DNA of 64,000 nucleotides, taken from positions 372,001 through 436,000 of the forward strand of contig CAKVHV010000002.1 in the NCBI GenBank assembly GCA_934754475.1, given 5' to 3'. The position numbers and the translations under genes are program-made. The DNA is from an uncultured Clostridia bacterium (GTDB taxonomy: Bacteria > Bacillota > Clostridia > Christensenellales > UBA1242). This document shows positions 33,844 through 41,364 of the stretch, in pieces. Below the pieces are notes generated by a model that did not search any database, was not told where the DNA came from, and was given only the letters and a program-made list of their open reading frames with translations. How positions within the stretch are numbered: position 1 is the stretch's first letter; every line of letters starts with the position of its first letter.

Positions 33844-35187
33844 ATGAATTTACCAAAGGATTTTGAACAAAAAATGAGAGATTTGCTTGGAAGCCAAGCA
33901 GATGAATTTTTCAAATCTCTTGATAATCCTTCACAAAAAGCAATTACAGCCAATTTTGAAAGACTGAAAAAAGACGTTTTCGAAAAGAACTGCGATTTTG
34001 AAATTGAGCCAATTCCTTTGACTCAAAATGGATACTTTGCTAGCATCCCAAAGTTTTCACAAAATGTTTTTAACCACATGGGAGTAATTTATTCCCAAGA
34101 GCCAAGTGCAATGTATCCTGTTGAACTTATGGATATTCACCCACAAGACATATGTCTTGATGTATGTGCATCTCCCGGCGGAAAGTCTATTCAAATTCTT
34201 GAAAAACTAGGTGGAGATGGAGTGCTAGTTTCTAATGAAATTGTGTATAGCAGAGCCAAGATTTTAAGAGAAAACCTAACACGTATGGGTTTTGATAATT
34301 TCGTTATCACTTGCAATTCGTCCGAAGAATTAAATAAAAGTGGCATAATGTTTGACAAAATTTTGGTTGATGCACCTTGCGGTGGCGAAGGAATGATTAG
34401 AAAAAACAACTTCGACTTAAATTTTTATAACCCCACAAGTATAGATAGCAATGCCGAACGTCAATTAGAAATTTTGGAAAACATTTCCCCACTACTTAAA
34501 CCAAATGGCATTTTGGTTTACTCAACATGTACTTATGACATAAGAGAAAACGAAAAAGTTATATTTAATTTTATAAAAAAACATCCCGACTTTGAAATCC
34601 TTAACAAAAACGAATTTTTGGCTGTATGTGATAGCGGGATAAAGATTGAAGATATAAGTACAAATTTTGGACTTCGTCGTTATCCCCATAGATTCAAAGG
34701 CGAAGGTCAATTTATGATTGCTCTCAAAAAAGTTGATGGTGAAAGTCTGTCTCCAAAACCATCATTGCCAAAAGGTTTTGGCGATGTTAATCAAAAAGAT
34801 TTGGCAACTATTCGCTCTGCACTAAAAGGTGTTGTAAACTTAAGGTTAGATAGCCTTGTTAAGATTAATGACGAAATTTATGTTTTGCCAAAGTGCAAAT
34901 TAAATCTTAAAAATTTAAATGTAATTTATCTTGGTGTGCATGTTGGAACACTACAAAAAAACATTTTCAAAATTGCACATGAGTTTTATCATACTTATGG
35001 AAAATATTTTGAAAACAAAATCGAACTAAATGATTTTGATGTCTACAAATATTTGCATGGCGAAGAACTCAGTTTTGAAAAACCAAACGGAATATATGCG
35101 GTAGAGTTTTTGGGAGTAACACTTGGCGGTGGCAAAATGACAAATGGAAAACTCAAAAACTATTATCCAAAAGAATTAAGAATTTAA
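33844..35187 (+). CDS. RsmF/Nop2-family RNA (cytosine-C5)-methyltransferase
   Basis: 447 residues. CLDVCASPGGKSIQ (about 100-113) binds SAM; LVDAPCGGEGM and YSTCTYDIRENE provide the two catalytic Cys motifs of RNA m5C methyltransferases. The C-terminal part (about 310-447) fits the RsmF-type RNA-binding region. The target is probably 16S rRNA. SD is weak. It forms a run with the DHH phosphoesterase (11 bases apart) and the SpoU gene. Confidence 0.9.
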   Translation: MNLPKDFEQKMRDLLGSQADEFFKSLDNPSQKAITANFERLKKDVFEKNCDFEIEPIPLTQNGYFASIPKFSQNVFNHMGVIYSQEPSAMYPVELMDIHPQDICLDVCASPGGKSIQILEKLGGDGVLVSNEIVYSRAKILRENLTRMGFDNFVITCNSSEELNKSGIMFDKILVDAPCGGEGMIRKNNFDLNFYNPTSIDSNAERQLEILENISPLLKPNGILVYSTCTYDIRENEKVIFNFIKKHPDFEILNKNEFLAVCDSGIKIEDISTNFGLRRYPHRFKGEGQFMIALKKVDGESLSPKPSLPKGFGDVNQKDLATIRSALKGVVNLRLDSLVKINDEIYVLPKCKLNLKNLNVIYLGVHVGTLQKNIFKIAHEFYHTYGKYFENKIELNDFDVYKYLHGEELSFEKPNGIYAVEFLGVTLGGGKMTNGKLKNYYPKELRI

Positions 35188-35198
35188 AAGGATTAATT

Positions 35199-36137
35199 AT
35201 GAAAACATTATTACTTACACACAAAGCCGACCCCGACGGCATAAGCCCTGTAATTTTTCTCAAAATGATAGGCGTCAATTTTGATTATATTTTACTAAAC
35301 GCAAACGACATTATCCCAAAGGTTCAGGAAATAATCAAGAACAAAAGTTATTTAAGCTACGACGAAATAATTATAACCGATTTAACTTTGGACAAGCCAA
35401 CTTGCGAATTAATTATGAAGACTGGAGATAGTCAGAGATTTAAGTTATTTGACCACCATGCTTTCAATTTGGTGGCAAACGACTATCCATTTGGAACAGC
35501 AATAAGCACAAATAGTGACGGAATTAATGAATGTGCAACATCACTATTTTATAAATATTTAGTCAAAGTCTATCCTGATATTTTTGATAAACCAGCAGTC
35601 AAAGATTACACCGAACTTATTAGACTTAGCGACACATGGGACTGGGCAAAGACAAACAACTTACAAGCAAAAAAATTAAATGACTTGCATGATATTTTGG
35701 GTCGAGATAATTATATTGATTACTACTCAAAATTTCTAAAGGATAGTAACGAATTTTACTTTACAAAAGAACAAGAATATTTGCTTGAAATTGAGCAAGG
35801 AAGAATTCAACGTTACTTGGAAGAAACAGAAAAAACAATGTTTCATGCAACCATTCAAGGCAAAAAATGTGGAATAGTTTTTGCCGAACAAAATAGAAGT
35901 TTGCTTGGAAATTATCTATCTCAAAAATACTCATACTGCATAGACTTTGTCGTTATTATTAACATGCAACAAGGCATATCTTTTAGGTGTTGCAAGGACG
36001 AAATTAATGTCGCCGAAATTGCTTCGATTTATGGTGGGGGTGGTCACGTAAAAGCATCTGGCGCACCTATGGATAACTCTCTCAAAAAAGAAGTTATTAA
36101 ATTAATTCTCAAAGATAAAAATATGTTTAATGTATAG
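35199..36137 (+). CDS. DHH-family phosphoesterase
   Basis: 312 residues. HKADPDG (about 8-14), IITDLT (about 64-69), LFDHHAF (DHH, about 87-93) and the DHHA1 motif GGGGHVKASG (about 282-291). This is the metal-dependent DHH/DHHA1 layout of oligoribonucleases, nanoRNases and cyclic-dinucleotide phosphodiesterases. It is shorter than RecJ and lacks NrnA-like extras that I could identify. SD AAGGA. Second gene of the run after the RsmF-like gene. Confidence 0.87.
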   Translation: MKTLLLTHKADPDGISPVIFLKMIGVNFDYILLNANDIIPKVQEIIKNKSYLSYDEIIITDLTLDKPTCELIMKTGDSQRFKLFDHHAFNLVANDYPFGTAISTNSDGINECATSLFYKYLVKVYPDIFDKPAVKDYTELIRLSDTWDWAKTNNLQAKKLNDLHDILGRDNYIDYYSKFLKDSNEFYFTKEQEYLLEIEQGRIQRYLEETEKTMFHATIQGKKCGIVFAEQNRSLLGNYLSQKYSYCIDFVVIINMQQGISFRCCKDEINVAEIASIYGGGGHVKASGAPMDNSLKKEVIKLILKDKNMFNV

Positions 36138-36223
36138 TTTTTGCCAGTAATTAATAGAATTTTGTCAAAAACAAATAATTAAATGACAATTTTAATATTT
36201 ATAATTACAGAAAGGTTTAAGTT

Positions 36224-36934
36224 ATGGAATCTAAAAAATATTCAAAAGAAAGTGAAATTAGTTATTGTTTTGGAGCATTTCCCACTTATGAACTTCTCAA
36301 AAACAAACACTCTCAGGCTTCAAAAATAGTAATCCACGAAAAGTTGGAAAAAAGTGAAGATATTCAAAAAATATTGGAACTAGCAAAAAAGCATAGAGTT
36401 CCAATTTTAACAAACGGAAAACTAATAGAGAAACTTAGTGGTAAGGGCAATATTTATATCATGGGAGTGTTCCATAAGTATGAGATGAAAGTTGACAATA
36501 GCCAAAATCAAGTACTTTTGGTTAGTCCTAGCGATATGGGAAATTTGGGGACAATAATTAGAGTAATGCTTGGATTTAATTATACAAACTTGAGTATCAT
36601 TAAGCCTTGTATTGATATATTTGACCCAAAGGTCATAAGGGCTAGTATGGGTTCTATATTTAGTATGAATATTCAACTTTTTGATAGTTTCGACGACTAC
36701 TCAAAAGTTAATAATAATTACAAGTATCCCTTTATGCTTCAAGCCAAAACTAGTCTAAGTAGTCTTGAGAAAAAATCTCAACCACACACTCTAATTTTTG
36801 GAAACGAAGCAAGCGGGCTAGACAAAAAGTTTTTGTCAGTCGGCACTCCACTTATAATCAAACACTCAGACAAAATTGACTCTCTTAATCTATCCATGTC
36901 TGTCGGAATTGCTTTGTATGAATTCAGCAAATAA
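36224..36934 (+). CDS. SpoU/TrmH-family RNA 2'-O-ribose methyltransferase
   Basis: 236 residues. Motif 1 NLGTIIR (about 106-112), motif 2 LIFGNEASGLD (about 190-200) and motif 3 SLNLSMSVGIALYE (about 222-235) form the SPOUT knot. The N-terminal 90 residues are a substrate-binding extension. The target RNA is unknown. An AAAGG SD precedes the ATG. Confidence 0.9.
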   Translation: MESKKYSKESEISYCFGAFPTYELLKNKHSQASKIVIHEKLEKSEDIQKILELAKKHRVPILTNGKLIEKLSGKGNIYIMGVFHKYEMKVDNSQNQVLLVSPSDMGNLGTIIRVMLGFNYTNLSIIKPCIDIFDPKVIRASMGSIFSMNIQLFDSFDDYSKVNNNYKYPFMLQAKTSLSSLEKKSQPHTLIFGNEASGLDKKFLSVGTPLIIKHSDKIDSLNLSMSVGIALYEFSK

Positions 36935-36940
36935 AGATTA

Positions 36941-36982
36941 AAAAAATCCATTAGGTTAATTAAATAATCTAATGGATTTTTT
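36941..36982. terminator. Bidirectional terminator between the SpoU gene and pepF
   Basis: Perfect 14-bp stem (36941-36954/36969-36982) with A-run and T-run ends and a 14-base loop. Confidence 0.9.
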
Positions 36983-36984
36983 AT

Positions 36985-38763
36985 TTAAATTAATTTTTCT
37001 AGTTCTTTTAGCGCCCAAGAAATTTCATCAAATACAACTTTGTAACTTTTGTCATCTAGCAAATTCACTCCTGCTTTTTTCAAAATTTCCAAAGAGTAAT
37101 CACAAGTTCCACTCTTCAAAAATTCAAGATATTTATTTAGAGCATCTGGCTCGTTATTATAAATTCTTGTGGCAAAATTAATTGCGCTCGACATTCCTGT
37201 TGCATATTTGTATACATAATAAGCTCTATAGAAATGTGGGATTCTCATCCATGTCTCACCAATATCTTGGCTTTCAAACTTAACACTCTTTCCATAATAT
37301 TTTTGATTTAGTTCTTTGTATTTGGCATTAAGCAAATCTTTGCTAATAGGACTTTCACTTTCAACAAGAGTATGAGCATAGTACTCAAATTCGCTATACA
37401 TAGTTTGAACATAAATTGTAGCAAAAATATTGCTCAAATATTTTTCAAGATGAGAGAGCTTCTCTTTTTTTGTTTTGGCATTTTGATACAAATATTTAAA
37501 TAACAAAACTTCATTTACAGTACTAGCAATTTCTGCTAGGAATATTGTATGGTCGTGTGTCTGATAAGGTTGAACTTTTGCACTAAGGTATCCGTGCATT
37601 GCATGTCCCAATTCGTGTGCCAAAGTATAAATTCCACGACTATCATCAACTGTGTTAAGCAAAATATATGGATGTGGCTCAAACATATTACAACAGAATC
37701 CACCCGTTGTCTTTTTTTCGCATGGATAAACATCAATCCACCTATTATCTCTAGCAGTTTTTAAGCCCGCTACATACTCGTCACCCAACACACTCATAGC
37801 GTTTATGACTTTTTCATAAGACTCTTCATAAGAAATCTTTTCGTTTAAGTTAGCAATTTTAACCGACCTATCGTAGATATAGAAAGGACTCAAATTTAGA
37901 GCTTTTTTCTTGAGTGCATAAAATTTGTGCATTAAATTTAGATTTTTATTTACATTCTCAAGTAGTTTGTCATAAACTTTTGAATCAATATTACTTCCAA
38001 ACAAAGACATCTCAAGTGTCGATTTAAAGCCATACACATCAGCCACAAACCAGTCACTCTCAACACTGCCAATATAGTTTGAAGCAATAGTGTTGCTAAG
38101 TCCATGATAGCCTTTTAGATATGAATTGTATGCATTTTTTCTAAGAACTCTATCGCTATTTTCTAACAAATGTGAGTAATTATGTTGATTAACTTCATGT
38201 AGTTTATCTTTTGAATCCTTAACACTTTCAAACTTCAAATCCAATGTGTCGATATTATCATACACATCCGAAAATCCACCCAAAGATTTCATCGCCTTGC
38301 TAAGCATAATTTCATCTTTTTCGGGCAAAACATGTGCCTTTTCTCTAATCAAATTTTTGATACTCATTGAATAATCTTTGAATCTTGAATCTTTGAGTAA
38401 TTTATTTAAATACTTTTCGCCATATCCAATAAGTTCCGGCTCTTCAAATGATGTTGCAACGGATATGTTTTTGGAAATATTAGCAAGCCGACTACTTATC
38501 TCCAAATATTTGTTATCTTCCAAGTTTTCACTTAGTTTGAGAGACACATATACTTCAACTTTGTCCATAATCTTTCCTAGTTCTGTACAAAGTTCAAAAT
38601 ACTCATAGCATGTATTTATTTTTTTTAGTTTACCCTTGTATGCACTCAAAATTGCTGGGTATTTTTCAATTTTCTCAATACTTTTGAGTAGTTCGTCTTC
38701 ATCTTCAAAAATATCTTTGAGATTCCATTTGTATTTTTCGGCTATTTGACTTCTTTTTTTCAT
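36985..38763 (-). CDS. pepF: Oligoendopeptidase F
   Basis: 592 residues, M3B metallopeptidase. The zinc site HELGHAMHG lies near residue 385, with the third ligand Glu in EIASTVNE about 25 residues later. It cleaves peptides of 7-17 residues in the cytoplasm. SD AAGGAG. The leader runs back towards the cloverleaf repeats; a TATAAT-like element lies about 60 bases before the ATG. Confidence 0.95.
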   Translation of the reverse strand: MKKRSQIAEKYKWNLKDIFEDEDELLKSIEKIEKYPAILSAYKGKLKKINTCYEYFELCTELGKIMDKVEVYVSLKLSENLEDNKYLEISSRLANISKNISVATSFEEPELIGYGEKYLNKLLKDSRFKDYSMSIKNLIREKAHVLPEKDEIMLSKAMKSLGGFSDVYDNIDTLDLKFESVKDSKDKLHEVNQHNYSHLLENSDRVLRKNAYNSYLKGYHGLSNTIASNYIGSVESDWFVADVYGFKSTLEMSLFGSNIDSKVYDKLLENVNKNLNLMHKFYALKKKALNLSPFYIYDRSVKIANLNEKISYEESYEKVINAMSVLGDEYVAGLKTARDNRWIDVYPCEKKTTGGFCCNMFEPHPYILLNTVDDSRGIYTLAHELGHAMHGYLSAKVQPYQTHDHTIFLAEIASTVNEVLLFKYLYQNAKTKKEKLSHLEKYLSNIFATIYVQTMYSEFEYYAHTLVESESPISKDLLNAKYKELNQKYYGKSVKFESQDIGETWMRIPHFYRAYYVYKYATGMSSAINFATRIYNNEPDALNKYLEFLKSGTCDYSLEILKKAGVNLLDDKSYKVVFDEISWALKELEKLI

Positions 38764-38785
38764 TTTTTCTCCTTAAAAGTGTTAG

Positions 38786-38874
38786 TCTATAACGACATTA
38801 TCTTATAGATTATATTATCAGAAGTTTTGTCTGAAAGCGACGAAGTCATTTTCAAGCAAAACTGATGTTTATTC
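38786..38874. repeat. Degenerate left part of the cloverleaf repeat array
   Basis: TAGATTATATTATCAGAAG near 38805-38823 resembles the end of the cloverleaf unit plus the conserved spacer start. The following bases up to the first intact unit resemble the spacer loosely and contain AGTTTTG/CAAAACT arms. A 13-mer in it (38848-38860) recurs at 46111-46123, also upstream of a minus-strand gene. It looks like a decayed fourth unit that now forms the pepF upstream region. Confidence 0.45.
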
Positions 38875-39260
38875 AATCTATGTAACCACGATTTCATCGT
38901 GGTGTTTGCGATAGCAAAATGATTTGTGAATGAAATTAACAAATCAATATTACATAGATTATAATCTAGGAAGTTGAGAGTAGCACAAATGTTTACATTT
39001 GTATTACCGAAACGACGACGAATTCAATCTATGTAACCACGATATAATCGTGGTGTTTGCGTTAGCAAATTGATTTGTGAATATAATGAACAAAGCATTA
39101 TTACATAGATTATAATCTAGGAAGATTAAACAAAGTAGTCCGCTAGGACACCTTGATTTAATCTGACGACGTTTTCAATCTATGTGACCCACGATTTATC
39201 GTGGTGTTTGCGGTAGCAAACAAAATTTTAACTTGTTTAAAATTTTACATTACATAGATT
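38875..39260. repeat. Three tandem cloverleaf-forming repeats, 151-bp period
   Basis: Units at 38875-38960, 39026-39111 and 39177-39260 (86, 86 and 84 bases) start exactly 151 bases apart. Each has an 11-bp closing stem AATCTATGTAA/TTACATAGATT, hairpin CCACGA/TCGTGG, hairpin TTTGC/GCAAA and a third hairpin. The third arm of unit 3 has a different sequence but still forms a 10-bp stem, and loops vary while stems stay. The two 65-base spacers share their ends (ATAATCTAGGAAG ... GACGACG) and each has an interrupted hairpin of different sequence. Structure is clearly conserved beyond sequence. No coding potential. Confidence 0.85.
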
Positions 39261-39320
39261 ATTTTACTTTCAAATTATGACTTATGTCAAACTAATTTGA
39301 ATAAATTTTGTTAAGACATA

Positions 39321-39349
39321 TTGACAATAGACATAATTCGTAGTAAAAT
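39321..39349 (+). promoter_or_regulatory. Promoter of the 63-aa membrane protein gene
   Basis: TTGACA (39321-39326), 17 bases, TAAAAT (39344-39349). Confidence 0.75.
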
Positions 39350-39404
39350 TAGTTTAAAAATAAGACTAATGCAAAATATAAAAGTATTCCAAAGGAGAAT
39401 GATT

Positions 39405-39596
39405 ATGACTAAGAAAAAAATTAATGTTCTAATTACTATAATGATTGTTTTTATAGTGCTTTTTCTTGCTGGATCGTTTGCCTATGAAAACTATTTAATT
39501 AATAAACAAGACCAAAAATACGAAGAATCGCTCAAAGATTTGGATAACACCCAACAAGAGAGTTCTAGCGGAAAAACAAGCGAAGAAAGTAAGTAA
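39405..39596 (+). CDS. Small single-span membrane protein
   Basis: 63 residues: basic start, membrane helix at about 7-27, then a charged tail ending in a Ser/Glu/Lys-rich stretch. The ATG at 39405 is seven bases from AAAGGAG; an ATG at 39399 is too close. It has its own promoter and terminator. Function unknown; the tail most likely faces outside. Confidence 0.7.
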   Translation: MTKKKINVLITIMIVFIVLFLAGSFAYENYLINKQDQKYEESLKDLDNTQQESSSGKTSEESK

Positions 39597-39625
39597 AAAG
39601 AGATGTCAATGACATCTCTTTTTTG
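39593..39625. terminator. Bidirectional terminator
   Basis: AGAGATGTCA/TGACATCTCT with flanking A- and T-runs, between the 63-aa gene and the aconitase-X small-subunit gene. Confidence 0.88.
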
Positions 39626-40075
39626 CTATTCTTTCTTGTCGACAACAACTGTTCCGTCTTCTTCGATTGTAATTGTGTCACCAGAACTTACGTATTTCAA
39701 GAATTTTTCGCCCAAGTTATCAATAGCGATAATTTTGCTATCTTCCCAGTTTCTTGCAAGAATAATTCCTGAAGCGGCTAGGCTATCTATACTTTCGCTA
39801 AATAGCATTGCACTAGGATTAATTCCCATTGAGCAGATTGTTTGAATAACAAGTCCACCAGTAGTTGAACCTATTGTCTTTGGCAAACAAAGAATTTTGT
39901 CTGTCAAGACTTTTTTGTATAGGTCTGGGTTGTTTTGGTCGGAACTTATAACTTTTTTTGCATTCTTTAATGCACTTTTTTGAAAAGTTGCAAGAGTATT
40001 AACACCTTGATGACTTACAATTGCTTCACCAGTAAGTTTGCCACCAGCGATTACTCTACCGCTAAATTTTTTCAT
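39626..40075 (-). CDS. Aconitase X swivel domain/small subunit (DUF126)
   Basis: 149 residues. GRVIAGGKLTGEAIVS at the start and CLPKTIGSTTGGLV in the centre match the AcnX swivel domain. Together with the large subunit it forms a [Fe-S] hydro-lyase. The ATG overlaps the large-subunit stop by four bases (ATGA), with SD GGGGG. In bacteria AcnX acts on cis-3-hydroxyproline; in archaea a related enzyme is mevalonate-5-phosphate dehydratase. The substrate here is not settled. Confidence 0.85.
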   Translation of the reverse strand: MKKFSGRVIAGGKLTGEAIVSHQGVNTLATFQKSALKNAKKVISSDQNNPDLYKKVLTDKILCLPKTIGSTTGGLVIQTICSMGINPSAMLFSESIDSLAASGIILARNWEDSKIIAIDNLGEKFLKYVSSGDTITIEEDGTVVVDKKE

Positions 40076-41346
40076 AAGTTACCCCCTGTGATTATTTTCA
40101 AAATATCATCAGATTTGTAGAATCTTGAAGATGAATAAGTACGCAATTTGTTAGAACAAGTAATAATAGGTTTTTTGCCGGCTAATGGGTTGTTTGTATA
40201 CATAAGCGGACAAATACTACTTACTTTAACTCCTGCTTTATTAAGTTTCTTGCACAAATCAGTTTCTCTAAACTTATCTGCAATTTGTGGACTTGTTGTA
40301 AGGATTGTTCTTGTTGTAACTTTTGTTCTTCCGTTATTTTTTAGTCCTTCCAAAATATTATTTGCCCAAGATTCTAATTGGGTTCTGCTAAGATGTGGAC
40401 AGCCTATGAAGCAAAGACTTGGTTTTGCATTAATATTCTTCCACAAAACTGGATAAGACTTGTAAACTTTTTCAAGTTCTCTATCTGTAATTGTATATAC
40501 TTTTGCATCTTTTTTGATAAGTTTTTTGCCAAGTTCTTTGGCTTCAGGTGTAAGACCATCAATATGATAAAGTCCTACAGCACCATTTGATGCAGTCGCT
40601 GCGCCAAAGTCCTTAAGATAAGCCTTAACATCGTCAGTAAGTTCGTTTCCTAAGAATTTGTCTAGTCCCTTAACATAAGGCACGTCTTCCATAACCTTAA
40701 GACCAATAGCGCTACCCAAAATTTGTGCTTCTGGAAGTTTGCTTGTTTGAATATCTATAATCCAATCAGCCTTTCTGCCTTCGTCAGTAAGAAGTCCAAA
40801 TTCAGGAACTTTGCCAATAATGGCTGAGAACAAATCTAACATTCCACTATTTCTATTGCATCTAGCACCCAAAACAGAGTTAGCATATACAACTGCCGAA
40901 CTTTCTGCCCAGCCTAGTATATCTCCCTTTTTTGGAAGATTTCCAACTTCTTCAAAGTAACAAGTACAAGTAAAACTCTTGTCATCTTTAAGACCGATTT
41001 TCTTGAGTTGTTCTTCGTATCTAGCTTGTTCTTTGTACATAATTTTGCTAAAAACAAGTTTGTTTAACAAATTACATTTTACGTTTGTATAATCTATTGG
41101 ACGTGGGTCAACTGTAAAAGGTTCTTTTGTCTTGATTCCAGCATCAATAATTTCGTCCATTGTTCTAAAAAGTGGTTTCAAAAGTCCGATTCCAAACGAA
41201 GTAACAAAGTGGCTTGCATGAGTGATAGGCACTAATTTTGTAGCACCAAATACTTCACCAAAATCAACTACGGTTTTCATAATCTTAGCCATGGTTTCGC
41301 CTTGAGAACCAGCAAGAATACCCTTTTCTTCTTGTGTTAATTTCAT
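40072..41346 (-). CDS. Aconitase X catalytic domain/large subunit (DUF521)
   Basis: 424 residues of the AcnX catalytic domain. It opens with LTQEEKGILAGSQGETMAKIMK, typical of the family (in parts LTQEEKGILAG and GETMAKIM). Cys residues in GARCNRNSG, FIGCPHLS and the late CSNKL region are candidate [Fe-S] ligands. It is the second gene of an operon: 18 bases after the oxidoreductase, overlapping the small subunit. SD AGGAG. Confidence 0.87.
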   Translation of the reverse strand: MKLTQEEKGILAGSQGETMAKIMKTVVDFGEVFGATKLVPITHASHFVTSFGIGLLKPLFRTMDEIIDAGIKTKEPFTVDPRPIDYTNVKCNLLNKLVFSKIMYKEQARYEEQLKKIGLKDDKSFTCTCYFEEVGNLPKKGDILGWAESSAVVYANSVLGARCNRNSGMLDLFSAIIGKVPEFGLLTDEGRKADWIIDIQTSKLPEAQILGSAIGLKVMEDVPYVKGLDKFLGNELTDDVKAYLKDFGAATASNGAVGLYHIDGLTPEAKELGKKLIKKDAKVYTITDRELEKVYKSYPVLWKNINAKPSLCFIGCPHLSRTQLESWANNILEGLKNNGRTKVTTRTILTTSPQIADKFRETDLCKKLNKAGVKVSSICPLMYTNNPLAGKKPIITCSNKLRTYSSSRFYKSDDILKIITGGNL

Positions 41347-41364
41347 ATTTATCTCCTATAATAA

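Noticed and set aside
38875..39260. CRISPR array
   Set aside because: Units are 84-86 bases with internal hairpins, only three copies, 65-base spacers that share conserved ends, and no cas genes nearby.
38875..39260. Integron attC sites
   Set aside because: No integrase or gene cassettes between units, and four-way folding with fully paired arms differs from the attC layout.
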